DNA from: Mesobacterium_A sp034670065
GTDB lineage: Bacteria; Pseudomonadota; Alphaproteobacteria; Rhodobacterales; Rhodobacteraceae
Assembly: GCA_034670065.1 (NCBI GenBank)
Contig: JAXMOG010000002.1
Coordinates: forward strand, 620,001 to 684,000
Direction of reading: 5' to 3'
Length of the DNA: 64,000 nucleotides
Below the pieces are notes generated by a model. The model had not been told where the DNA came from and ran no database searches. It worked only from the letters and a program-made list of their open reading frames with translations. Each line of letters begins with the position of its first letter. The first letter of the stretch is position 1. The position numbers were made by a program, and so were the translations under genes. Shown in pieces: positions 40,538 through 49,062 of the stretch.

Positions 40538-43469
40538 AGCCCAAGGCTTCGTCGCAGCGGGCGCAAGTGCCGGCATGCGCATGGCGGCCAACATCCGGCA
40601 GGATCTTCCAGCACCGTTGGCATTTTTCGCCGTCGGCGGTTTCAAATACCACCGACACACCAGCAATTTCTGGCAGGCGGAACGCCTCGGCCGGTGCCGG
40701 GTCAGACGTCAGCACCACACCAGATGTGATGCAGATGTCGTCAAAGCTGACCGATTTCAGGGCCGCCAATGTGTCTGCGTCTTCGATATGCACCACTGGC
40801 GCGGCTTCCAGCGAAGCGCCGATCACCTTGTCTGTTCGCTGGATTTCCAGCGCTGCTGTTACCGCACGACGGGCGCGGCGAACCTCGGCCCATTTTGCAG
40901 CCAACGGCGCATCCAGCCATGCTTCCGGCGTTTCAGGCATATCAACCAAGTGAACAGAGCTGTCGTCACCCGGATTCCGCTCCAGCCAGACCTCTTCCAT
41001 TGTGAAAACAAGGATCGGTGCCAGCCAAGTGGTGATACGTTCAAACAAAATATCCATGACAGTTCGCGCAGCACGGCGGCGGGCGGTATCCCCATCGCAA
41101 TACAACGCGTCCTTGCGGATATCGAAGTAGAAGGCCGACAAATCAACGGTGCAGAAGGTGAACACAGCTTGGAACACTTCTTGGAAGTTGAAGTTGCGGT
41201 ACCCTTGGCGAACCTCGCTATCCAGCTCTGCCAGGCGATGCAGAACCCAGCGTTCCAGTTCCGGCATATCTTCCGGGGCGGTACGATCCGATTCCTCAAA
41301 CGAGGTCAGCGCGCCCAACATGAAACGCATTGTGTTGCGCAAACGGCGATAGCTGTCGGCGACACCTTTCAGGATTTCCGGGCCAATCCGCTGGTCGGCG
41401 GTATAGTCCGTTTGTGCCACCCACAGGCGCAGAATATCCGCGCCATATTGTTTGATGACCGCTTCCGGCACGATGGTATTGCCCAGTGATTTGGACATCT
41501 TGTTGCCCTTGGCATCCAGCGTGAACCCATGTGTGACCACGTTGCGATAAGGCGCGCGCCCCTTGGTGCCACAGGCCTGCAACAAGGAGGAATGGAACCA
41601 GCCGCGGTGTTGGTCGGTGCCTTCCATATACACATCGGCAATGCCGTCTTCGGTGCCATCTTCGCGGTCGCGCAGGACAAAGGCATGGGTTGACCCGCTG
41701 TCAAACCAAACGTCCAGTACGTCAAAGACCTGAACCCAGTCATCGGCGGAATAGTCATCGCCCAGGAAACGTTCTTTCGCACCGTCAGCGTACCAGCAAT
41801 CGGCGCCTTCAACTTCAAACGCTTCGGCAATGCGGGCGTTAACCGCCGGATCACGCAACAGGAAATCCGGGTCCGTCGGCAAGGCGTCTTTCTTGGTGAA
41901 ACATGTCAACGGCACACCCCAGGCGCGCTGGCGTGACAGTACCCAGTCAGGGCGTGTTTCGATCATCGAAAACAGACGGTTGCGTCCGGTCTGCGGCGTG
42001 AATTTCACCAACTGATCGATCGAGGTCAGCGCCCGTTCGCGGATCGTGTCGCCATAGCTGCTCTGACCATCGTCGATCTTGCGGTCGATGGCGGCAAACC
42101 ACTGCGGTGTGTTGCGGAAAATCACCGGCGCTTTGGACCGCCAGCTGTGTGGGTATGAATGTTTCACCCGGCCACGCGCGATAATGCCGCCTGCTTCGAC
42201 CAGTTTGGCGATCACGGCCGTGTTGGCCTTGTCTTCCTTGCCTTTGCGGTTGAACACGCGCTGGCCAGCAAAGAACGGCACATGGGGCAGGAATTCACTA
42301 TCCTCGCCCACGTTGTGGGTCATCCGGTCGATCCAGTTGCGCTTGACGAAGCATTCATAGTCGTCAGCACCGTGGCTGGGCGCGGTGTGCACAAAGCCAG
42401 TACCGGCGTCATCGGTGACGTGATCACCGTCGATCATGGGCACAGCATAGTCCCAAAACCCATCGGCACCTTCGATCCCTGCAAAGGGGTGATCCAAGAC
42501 CATGCCTTCAAATTCGCTGGCGGCCACGTCGCGCACGCGGGTAAATTCGGTCACACGCGATTTCGTCAGCGCATCCTCGGCCAAGGCATCCGCAAAGAGG
42601 TAAAGATCGCCGGGATTGGTCCAGCTTTCCTCTTCGGTGGCGTCTACGCGATACAGGCCATAGGCAATTTTGGGGTTATACGCGACGGCCTTGTTCGATG
42701 GGATCGTCCAAGGTGTTGTCGTCCAGATCACCACGCGAGCGTTCTGCAAATCTTTGTTAACCGGCTCGGCACCTTCTTCGACGATGCTACGAACTTTGAA
42801 CGGCACCCAGATCGTGTGGGATTGGTGGTCGTGGTATTCGATTTCAGCTTCTGCCAACGCGGTCTTTTCCACCGGCGACCACATCACAGGCTTAGAGCCT
42901 TGATACAGCGTGCCGTTGGTCAGAAACTTCATGAACTCTTCAGCGATCACACGTTCGGCGTGGAAGTTCATCGTCAAATAGGGGTCATTCCAATTACCGG
43001 TGACACCCAGACGTTTGAATTCCTCGCGCTGGATATCCACCCAGCCTTCGGCGAACTTGCGGCATTCCTGACGGAAGTCGACAACATCGACTTCGTCTTT
43101 GTTTTTGCCCTTCGCGCGGTACTGCTCTTCGATTTTCCATTCGATCGGCAGGCCATGACAGTCCCAACCCGGAACATACCGGGCCTCGTGGCCCATCATC
43201 TGATGCGAGCGGACGATCATGTCTTTGATCGTCTTGTTCAACGCGTGACCAATGTGCAGGTGCCCGTTGGCATAGGGTGGGCCGTCATGCAGGGTAAATG
43301 GCGTCCGACCCTTGGCGGTGGCGCGCAAGCGGTCATAGATACCGATCTTTTCCCAACGTTCCAGCCAGCCGGGCTCGCGCTTGGGAAGTCCTGCGCGCAT
43401 CGGGAAGTTGGTTTTTGGAAGATTCAGCGTTTCTTTGTAGTCAGGGTATTCGGGCGTGTCAGAGCACAT
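40536..43469 (-). CDS. ileS: Isoleucyl-tRNA synthetase
   Basis: A 977-residue class I synthetase. HIGH is at residues 72-75 within YANGHLHIGHALN, and KMSKS lies near residue 657. The CP1 editing domain lies between them. The C-terminal zinc finger is present (CQRCWKILPDVG, then GTCARCDEAL). Length and zinc finger identify the bacterial IleS type with mupirocin-sensitive architecture. It charges tRNA-Ile and hydrolyses Val-tRNA-Ile. No T-box is visible in the leader. Confidence 0.97.
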   Translation of the reverse strand: MCSDTPEYPDYKETLNLPKTNFPMRAGLPKREPGWLERWEKIGIYDRLRATAKGRTPFTLHDGPPYANGHLHIGHALNKTIKDMIVRSHQMMGHEARYVPGWDCHGLPIEWKIEEQYRAKGKNKDEVDVVDFRQECRKFAEGWVDIQREEFKRLGVTGNWNDPYLTMNFHAERVIAEEFMKFLTNGTLYQGSKPVMWSPVEKTALAEAEIEYHDHQSHTIWVPFKVRSIVEEGAEPVNKDLQNARVVIWTTTPWTIPSNKAVAYNPKIAYGLYRVDATEEESWTNPGDLYLFADALAEDALTKSRVTEFTRVRDVAASEFEGMVLDHPFAGIEGADGFWDYAVPMIDGDHVTDDAGTGFVHTAPSHGADDYECFVKRNWIDRMTHNVGEDSEFLPHVPFFAGQRVFNRKGKEDKANTAVIAKLVEAGGIIARGRVKHSYPHSWRSKAPVIFRNTPQWFAAIDRKIDDGQSSYGDTIRERALTSIDQLVKFTPQTGRNRLFSMIETRPDWVLSRQRAWGVPLTCFTKKDALPTDPDFLLRDPAVNARIAEAFEVEGADCWYADGAKERFLGDDYSADDWVQVFDVLDVWFDSGSTHAFVLRDREDGTEDGIADVYMEGTDQHRGWFHSSLLQACGTKGRAPYRNVVTHGFTLDAKGNKMSKSLGNTIVPEAVIKQYGADILRLWVAQTDYTADQRIGPEILKGVADSYRRLRNTMRFMLGALTSFEESDRTAPEDMPELERWVLHRLAELDSEVRQGYRNFNFQEVFQAVFTFCTVDLSAFYFDIRKDALYCDGDTARRRAARTVMDILFERITTWLAPILVFTMEEVWLERNPGDDSSVHLVDMPETPEAWLDAPLAAKWAEVRRARRAVTAALEIQRTDKVIGASLEAAPVVHIEDADTLAALKSVSFDDICITSGVVLTSDPAPAEAFRLPEIAGVSVVFETADGEKCQRCWKILPDVGRHAHAGTCARCDEALG

Positions 43470-43608
43470 CTGGGGCGTCCTTTGGCCAGCGTCTTTGGAA
43501 TGTGTGATAAGAAGAGACGGCGCGAAGGTCCATACGCCTTGTCCCGGCCACTCAGGTCAGAGCGCCGGGTAGATAATTCGAATAATGATCGCTACTCGAT
43601 ATGCCATG

Positions 43609-43640
43609 GCGGGGGTATACCTCTGTCCCCCGCGGGGGTA
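43609..43640. repeat. Direct repeat GCGGGGGTA with embedded palindrome
   Basis: GCGGGGGTA occurs at 43609-43617 and 43632-43640, spaced by 23 bases, about two helical turns. The second copy overlaps a 12-bp palindrome CCCCCGCGGGGG at 43627-43638. It lies in the 269-base gap before the lipoprotein gene and could bind a regulator. Confidence 0.35.
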
Positions 43641-43738
43641 AAGCGCCCTTAAAAGACCATGAAAAGACCTTTGTAGCTGGTTGTAACATGCGCCAGTTCA
43701 GATACTTAGAAAGTGATTAGTGTATCTGGAGTTGAATT

Positions 43739-44263
43739 ATGCGCACTTTTTTCGCCAAGGCGGTTCTGGGCCTTGGAGTAGCCGCTATCGTGGCGGGTTG
43801 TACCCCGCAATCTGAAAAGCCGATTGTGCATATGCCATTGGACAAGCAGCTGACAGACAACCTTGTTTTGACGAAAGCCGGGCGCACGCGCGACCTGAAG
43901 AACGTCTTTCCGACGAAAATCAACGCAAAGACACATTCCAGCAGCCGTTTTGTCAAAGACGCAACCTGCAAGATGAGTGCCGAAACGTTTGATGTAAGCT
44001 TTACGGCAACCACAACTCTGACCTTGCCGGGCTATGGCCCTACGACCCCGCCCATGACCGTGACCTGTACCTACAACGACAAGGAAATTTCGCGATCGGT
44101 CACGGCGATTAACCTGACCGCGCAAGCGTACCAAACCCAGGCAGTCGGACATATGCTGGTTGGCTTGGGTTTGATTGGTGCGCTTGTCACCGCAGGTCAA
44201 GCCGACAGCCGCGACAAGACCAAAGATATCTGGGGCTATCCCACGGTAACGATGACGTTCTAA
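43739..44263 (+). CDS. Predicted lipoprotein of unknown function
   Basis: A 174-residue protein with a signal peptide ending in the lipobox VAGC (Cys21). A single second Cys pair, Cys at about 81 and 119 (DATCKMSAET and MTVTCTYND), could form a disulfide in a small beta-rich domain. A Gly-rich hydrophobic stretch follows (MLVGLGLIGALVTAGQ). I do not recognise the family. GGAG precedes the ATG. It is convergent with the VIT gene. A 164-residue frame on the opposite strand is a shadow. Confidence 0.75.
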   Translation: MRTFFAKAVLGLGVAAIVAGCTPQSEKPIVHMPLDKQLTDNLVLTKAGRTRDLKNVFPTKINAKTHSSSRFVKDATCKMSAETFDVSFTATTTLTLPGYGPTTPPMTVTCTYNDKEISRSVTAINLTAQAYQTQAVGHMLVGLGLIGALVTAGQADSRDKTKDIWGYPTVTMTF

Positions 44264-44277
44264 GACAAGACAATCAT

Positions 44278-44309
44278 GTAGCAGCGTTCAAATTATTGGC
44301 CGCTGCTAC
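44278..44309. terminator. Hairpin between convergent lipoprotein and VIT genes
   Basis: GTAGCAGCG at 44278-44286 pairs perfectly with CGCTGCTAC at 44301-44309 around a 14-base loop. There is no clear T-run, so efficiency is uncertain. Confidence 0.45.
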
Positions 44310-44333
44310 AGCCATTGGATTCGTTCCACGTTC

Positions 44334-45053
44334 CTAGTTGAACAGTGTCCCAACGAAATAGGCGATACTGGCCGCAACTCCGCCAATTGCCAAAGTTTCC
44401 AGCCCAGACCGCCACCACGGCGCCAACGACCATTGGCTTTTATAAGTGCCTATGGCGAAAAACGTGATCCCGGTCAGCGCACTGGACCATGTAAACGCAT
44501 GCGGCACGCCAATGATAAACGGCAGCAGCGGAACCATTCCAGCAATCAGAAACGCAGTGAACGTGGCAATCGCCGCACGCATTGGGTGCGGATCAACCGA
44601 GGCCAAGCCGTATTCGCCCTCTAGCATCATTTGGATCCACATATCTTTGTCTGCACTGATCTGGGTCACCGCCTGATCCAGCGCATCACCCGAAAGCCCC
44701 TTCAGGTGCAGGATATGGCGCAGCTCGCGGCGCTCGCCTTCGGGATCTTTGGCGATGTGGCGCTCCTCAATCCGGCGCAAGCGCATGATATCGTCCAGCT
44801 CTGCCTTGGTGCCGGAATAGTTGCCTGCGGCCATGGAAAACCCATCGGCCAGCACGTTGGCCAACCCAAGAGCCACGATGATCAGCGGGGACAGCCCTGC
44901 ACCAGCGACCCCGGCAACAATGGCAAAGGTTGTCACTGATCCGTCGATTGCCCCGTAGACGATATCACGCAGGTAGCCACGGCCGGGTGGCTGGCCCATA
45001 CGGCGTTCGATTTCTTCCTGCGAATGGCCGTGTTCAATCTCGTCTACATCCAT
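44334..45053 (-). CDS. VIT/CCC1-family membrane transporter (iron/manganese)
   Basis: A 239-residue membrane protein of the vacuolar iron transporter family. The first helix pair contains DIVYGAIDGSVTTFAIVAGV and the second GLANVLADGFSMAAGNYSG, the family hallmarks. A charged cytoplasmic metal-binding segment with EERHIAKDPEGERRELRHIL follows, and three helices close the protein. It likely exports or sequesters Fe2+ or Mn2+, but the metal cannot be read from the sequence. It lies 9 bases after ycjF and may share its transcript. Confidence 0.9.
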   Translation of the reverse strand: MDVDEIEHGHSQEEIERRMGQPPGRGYLRDIVYGAIDGSVTTFAIVAGVAGAGLSPLIIVALGLANVLADGFSMAAGNYSGTKAELDDIMRLRRIEERHIAKDPEGERRELRHILHLKGLSGDALDQAVTQISADKDMWIQMMLEGEYGLASVDPHPMRAAIATFTAFLIAGMVPLLPFIIGVPHAFTWSSALTGITFFAIGTYKSQWSLAPWWRSGLETLAIGGVAASIAYFVGTLFN

Positions 45054-45062
45054 TCTGGCGAC

Positions 45063-46196
45063 CTATTTGGTTTTGCTGAACAAACCACCCAACGCGGTGG
45101 ATACGATCCCGCGCACCGAAGGGCGGGCTTGGCGCGAAAACGGCAGTGGGCGGCAAACCTCCATCGCGGCAACCCCCACACGCGCTGTCAGGGCACCATT
45201 GACCAGCCCCTCTCCAAAGCGACGAGACAATTTCCCCAGCAATCCGCCCCCCAAAAAGGGTTCCAGCATATCGTCGCCAACGGCCACTGCGCCGGTGGCA
45301 ACCAGATGAGACATCACCGCCCGTAACAAGCGCCAACTGCCAAAGGTGCCAGAGCGGCCACCGTAGATTTCACCGATGCGCCGGATCATGCGAATGTTGG
45401 CGGTCAGCGCGGCAAATACATCGGCCAGTGCCAGCGGAACCAGAGCCGTAACCGTGGCAACCTGGCGCGCGGCGGCTTCCACTTCTTTGCGGGCCATTTT
45501 GTCGAGCGGTGCCAGAACCTCGGCCTCTGTGACATCAAACAACCCTTTGGCGTCGAAAACGTCGCCCTTCAGATCGGCCAGCCGTTCACGACCCCAACGC
45601 GTTTCTTCGCGCCCGGCATAAATTGCGGAAATGCCGTCCACCACCTTGCGGGCCGCGCCCAGATCCTCGTTCGCCAAGGCTTCGGCGGCGGCGTGGTGCA
45701 ATTTATCGATACGTTTCAGTCGGGAAAAAACAGACAATTCCTTGATCACGATCAGCAGCATCACAACCACAAACGCACCAAACAGAACGGCAACAGCGCC
45801 CCCCAAGATGGGGTTCGCAGTGATCAAGCCTGTCACGAAATTCCACGCAGTGATCGAAACAACTGTCGAGATCAGCCCCAACAGCAGCCCCCAGAACCAA
45901 CGCGCCAGCTTTGAGGGGCGTCGCGCGGCCAGATTGACCACTGATGTCATCGCCCGGCCGGTCGGGGCAGGATCGGTAACATCTGGCACCGGTGGGGCAT
46001 CTGAGACAGACGGAGCAGGGGGCAAAGGTTGGTCGGGGATCAGCCGCGCCGGCCCGCTTTTTCGTGTGGCGCTGGCTTGGGCAGATGCGTCCGGCGGGTT
46101 TGTTGCACCCTTGTCCGCGCCCTCAGGGCCCTTGGAAGACGATGATGTTTTGTCCGGCTCCAGATCAAACAATACGGGTCCCTTTTGTTTGCTCAT
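45063..46196 (-). CDS. ycjF: YcjF family membrane protein (TIGR01620)
   Basis: A 377-residue protein with a long acidic, proline-rich N-terminal region of about 100 residues. Two membrane helices follow (FWGLLLGLISTVVSITAW, then ILGGAVAVLFGAFVVVML), and then a DUF697-like C-terminal domain. YcjF proteins usually pair with the YcjX GTPase-like protein and belong to a phage-shock-related regulon in enterics. The start ATG 46196 overlaps the stop of the acetyltransferase gene by 4 bases (ATGA). Confidence 0.85.
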   Translation of the reverse strand: MSKQKGPVLFDLEPDKTSSSSKGPEGADKGATNPPDASAQASATRKSGPARLIPDQPLPPAPSVSDAPPVPDVTDPAPTGRAMTSVVNLAARRPSKLARWFWGLLLGLISTVVSITAWNFVTGLITANPILGGAVAVLFGAFVVVMLLIVIKELSVFSRLKRIDKLHHAAAEALANEDLGAARKVVDGISAIYAGREETRWGRERLADLKGDVFDAKGLFDVTEAEVLAPLDKMARKEVEAAARQVATVTALVPLALADVFAALTANIRMIRRIGEIYGGRSGTFGSWRLLRAVMSHLVATGAVAVGDDMLEPFLGGGLLGKLSRRFGEGLVNGALTARVGVAAMEVCRPLPFSRQARPSVRGIVSTALGGLFSKTK

Positions 46197-46639
46197 GTCG
46201 ATCCCTCGTCTTGCCAAGAAAAATGGACGTCCGGCAATCGGGCGTCATTGTCGGGCCCATCCGTGCGCCCAGTTTCGCGAAACCCGTGGCGAAGGTAAAA
46301 TCGCTGGGCCGCCGTGTTTGCTTGATATGTCCAAAGCGTCAGGCGCGGGGCACAGGTCTTGGCGTAGGCCAGCAAAGTGCGCCCCAACCCTGAACACCGC
46401 GCATCAGGGGCCACATAGAGGGCCAAAATCTCTGCCTCGCGGCGCGCCACAAACCCGCACACCTCATCCTGTTCGGCCACGGTCACCCAGCCAAGGTCTA
46501 CCATTTTGCCGGCAAAAGACAGCTCTTCTGCCCGCGTGAACTGTCGAGGCAACCAAGGGGTTTCATCGACATACCCCGACAGGATTGCAGCAACATGGCC
46601 AGCATCTGTGGGTCTGGCGGGGCGCAAATGCACAGTCAC
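46193..46639 (-). CDS. GNAT-family N-acetyltransferase
   Basis: A 148-residue GNAT protein. The acetyl-CoA site is visible as LYVAPDARCSGLGRTLLAYA (motif A) and later ANTAAQRFYLRHGFRETGR (motif B), typical of protein or small-molecule acetyltransferases. The start is GTG 46639 because it gives a 4-bp GTGA overlap with the ycjX stop. Its stop overlaps the ycjF start in the same way, so it is embedded between two genes that are normally neighbours. The substrate is unknown. Confidence 0.85.
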   Translation of the reverse strand: MTVHLRPARPTDAGHVAAILSGYVDETPWLPRQFTRAEELSFAGKMVDLGWVTVAEQDEVCGFVARREAEILALYVAPDARCSGLGRTLLAYAKTCAPRLTLWTYQANTAAQRFYLRHGFRETGRTDGPDNDARLPDVHFSWQDEGST

Positions 46640-48066
46640 AACCGATCCCCGATCAAGAACTGCGCGGCCCGATCCAGCCGAATATGCGGCGGTCCTTCGC
46701 CGGGCCGTTGTGTCAAACGCGCAGGGGCAAAGCGCATGATCTGGTAATCCTGCCCCAGCCATTTTGCTGCCCCGTTACGTGCCGGAACCAACAGATGGGC
46801 CGGGTCTTCGGGCAAGTCCCCCGGATAAAACGCCGCCTCGCGCCCTGTGTCCAACAACCGTCCGCGTACGCAATCCAGCATCTCCCCGTCATGGGGTAAG
46901 GTCTGCTCCACCGTCGCGCGTAAAGACGCCAGCGACATGGCATAGGTCTCGGCCCCGGCAAACCGGGCCCGGTCCCGCGCTTCTCGTGTCAGTGCTTCCA
47001 TGATTGCGGTCAATCGCCCATGCTGGCTGTGATGCAGATGATCCGCCTTGGTGGCGGCAAACAATATCTTCTCCACGCGTCGGCCCATGAACAGCCGGTT
47101 GAGGAAGGCGTTAGAGCCCGGCCGAAACGCCGACAGAATGTCAGCCATTGCGCGGCGCATATCCTCCACCGCTTGCGGGCCCGCATGAATGGCGCCCAAC
47201 GCATCCACCAGTACGACCTGGCGGTCAATACGCGAGAAGTGATCGCGGAAAAACGGTTTCACAACACGAGATTTGTAGGCATCAAACCGACGCTCGAATT
47301 CGCGCCACAAGGATTTGCGCGGCGCAGCGCTATCCGGTGGCAAAGGCGCAAAGGTCAGCACCGGGCTGCCAGCCAGATCGCCCGGCAGCAAAAACCGCCC
47401 CGGCGTGCAATCGCTGAACCCTGCGGCGCGTGCTGCTGTTAGGTAGCTGGCAAATGTATCAGCCAGCGCTTTGGCCCGTGGCTCGTCCAGTGGGGCCTGC
47501 GCATCCTCCGCTTGGGCCATCGCCAGAAATTGCTCCGCCTGCGGTCGGTCGGCCAGCCGGGTCAGCGTGTCTTGCGACCATTCGGTATAGCTTTTGTCCA
47601 AAAGCCCCAAATCCAGCAACCATTCGCCTGGATAGTCCACAATATCCAGATGGATCGTCCGTGGCCCCTGTAATCCGGCAAGCAACCCGTCGGGTTTTAC
47701 CCGCAACGACAGGCGCAATTCCGAGATCGCCCGTGTGCTGCCCGGCCAATGCGGTTCCGGTGCAGTTAAAGCGGATAAATGGGTTTCATATTCAAAGCGT
47801 GGCAAGGTGTCGTCGGGTTGCGGCTGCAAAAACGCCGCCGAAATCCGCCCTTCGGACGCGGCCACCAGCTGTGGCATCCGACCCCGATCCATCAGATTGG
47901 CCACCAGAGAGGTGATGAATACGGTTTTGCCTGCCCGTGCCAAACCGGTCACGCCCACCCTGATCACGGGCTCAAACAGTGTTTCTGACACCGTGCCAGT
48001 CACGTTTTCGACGCCCCGTGTCAGGGTGTCGGCCAACGTCGAAATTACCAAGGCACCTGCCCCCAT
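46636..48066 (-). CDS. ycjX: YcjX family P-loop ATPase/GTPase-like protein
   Basis: A 476-residue protein of the YcjX (DUF463) family. The P-loop GLARAGKT is at residues 41-48. Walker-B-like IVDYPGEWLLDL and the family stretch RQVVLVDALGAIHAG follow, and KADH near 350 is a G4-like motif. In enterics ycjX and ycjF are part of the Psp regulon; no psp genes are in this window. ATG 48066 is used; a TTG at 48093 is in frame. Confidence 0.9.
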   Translation of the reverse strand: MGAGALVISTLADTLTRGVENVTGTVSETLFEPVIRVGVTGLARAGKTVFITSLVANLMDRGRMPQLVAASEGRISAAFLQPQPDDTLPRFEYETHLSALTAPEPHWPGSTRAISELRLSLRVKPDGLLAGLQGPRTIHLDIVDYPGEWLLDLGLLDKSYTEWSQDTLTRLADRPQAEQFLAMAQAEDAQAPLDEPRAKALADTFASYLTAARAAGFSDCTPGRFLLPGDLAGSPVLTFAPLPPDSAAPRKSLWREFERRFDAYKSRVVKPFFRDHFSRIDRQVVLVDALGAIHAGPQAVEDMRRAMADILSAFRPGSNAFLNRLFMGRRVEKILFAATKADHLHHSQHGRLTAIMEALTREARDRARFAGAETYAMSLASLRATVEQTLPHDGEMLDCVRGRLLDTGREAAFYPGDLPEDPAHLLVPARNGAAKWLGQDYQIMRFAPARLTQRPGEGPPHIRLDRAAQFLIGDRL

Positions 48067-48161
48067 ATTTTTTCTTATGGTCAAGATAGGCAAGCCCGGC
48101 GCGCAGCGCTAGTGGTCGATCGGGGATTGCCCGCGTCCAACTGTCAGAGTAGAGCGCGCGC

Positions 48162-48935
48162 ATGCCCAGATTTGCTCTCAAAGTTGAATACGATGGCCGC
48201 CCCTTCGCCGGATGGCAGCGGCAGGCCGATCAACCATCGGTGCAGGCCGCGATCGAGACGGCGCTGGCACGGCTTGAACCGGGGCCCCACACCATCGCGG
48301 CGGCGGGGCGCACCGATGCAGGCGTACATGCGCGTGCCCAGGTCTGCCATTGTGATCTGACGCGCGACTGGGATCCGTTCCGACTGTCCGAAGCGCTGAA
48401 CCACCATCTGAAGCCGCTCCCAGTGGCCATCGTCGACGCTGCCAAGACCGGCGAAGAATGGCATGCCCGGTTTTCGGCCACAGAGCGGCGATACCTGTTC
48501 CGCCTCATCTCGCGTCGCGCGCCGTTGACGCTGGAAGCCGGTCATGTCTGGCAGGTTCGGCATGCGCTGGATATTTCCGCCATGCAGGCGGGGGCTCAAT
48601 ATCTGATCGGGAACCATGATTTCACGACCTTCCGCTCCACCCATTGCCAGGCCGAAAGCCCGGTAAAAACGCTGGATCGGTTGGATGTCCGCGCAGCGTC
48701 CGGCCCGGCCGGACCCGAAATCCACTTCGATGTGCGCGCGCGCTCGTTCCTTCACAATCAAGTGCGCAGCTTTGTCGGAACGCTCGAACGGGTCGGGGCC
48801 GGGTCATGGCAGCCTGTGGATGTTCAAACCGCGTTGCGCGCCCGCAAACGCGCGGCCTGTGGTCCGGTCTGCCCGCCGCAGGGTCTGTATCTTGTCGGCG
48901 TCGGTTACCCCGACGATCCCTTTGCCGCTTCCTGA
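48162..48935 (+). CDS. truA: tRNA pseudouridine(38-40) synthase TruA
   Basis: A 257-residue enzyme that makes pseudouridine at positions 38-40 in tRNA anticodon stem-loops. The start MPRFALKVEYDGRPFAGWQR and the catalytic motif AGRTDAGVHARAQ with Asp52 are canonical. The C-terminal stretch RSFLHNQVRSFVGTLERVG is also present. It is divergent from ycjX across a 95-base promoter region. Confidence 0.96.
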   Translation: MPRFALKVEYDGRPFAGWQRQADQPSVQAAIETALARLEPGPHTIAAAGRTDAGVHARAQVCHCDLTRDWDPFRLSEALNHHLKPLPVAIVDAAKTGEEWHARFSATERRYLFRLISRRAPLTLEAGHVWQVRHALDISAMQAGAQYLIGNHDFTTFRSTHCQAESPVKTLDRLDVRAASGPAGPEIHFDVRARSFLHNQVRSFVGTLERVGAGSWQPVDVQTALRARKRAACGPVCPPQGLYLVGVGYPDDPFAAS

Positions 48936-48972
48936 TTTTCGCCACCATTCCCCCGTGGCGTCTGCGTCCATT

Positions 48973-49020
48973 TCTTCTGTTTGAAAATACCTCGGGGGTG
49001 CGGGGGCTGGCCCCCGCGGG
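48973..49020. repeat. Intergenic inverted-repeat element
   Basis: GCGGGGGC at 49000-49007 and GCCCCCGC at 49010-49017 make a near-perfect hairpin, preceded by TTTGAAAATACCTCGGGGG. I recall very similar elements scattered between genes in Rhodobacteraceae, so this looks like one copy of a genus- or family-wide repeat. Only one copy is evident to me here. Confidence 0.4.
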
Positions 49021-49062
49021 CGCACGCTTGGCAAACCGCGCCGCGCCCGACATAACACGGCT

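Noticed and set aside
42159..43652. 497-residue plus-strand frame over ileS
   Set aside because: The minus-strand IleS has HIGH, KMSKS and the zinc finger; the plus frame has no motifs.
43706..44200. 164-residue minus-strand frame over the lipoprotein
   Set aside because: The plus strand has a lipobox signal peptide and a ribosome-binding site; the minus frame has neither.
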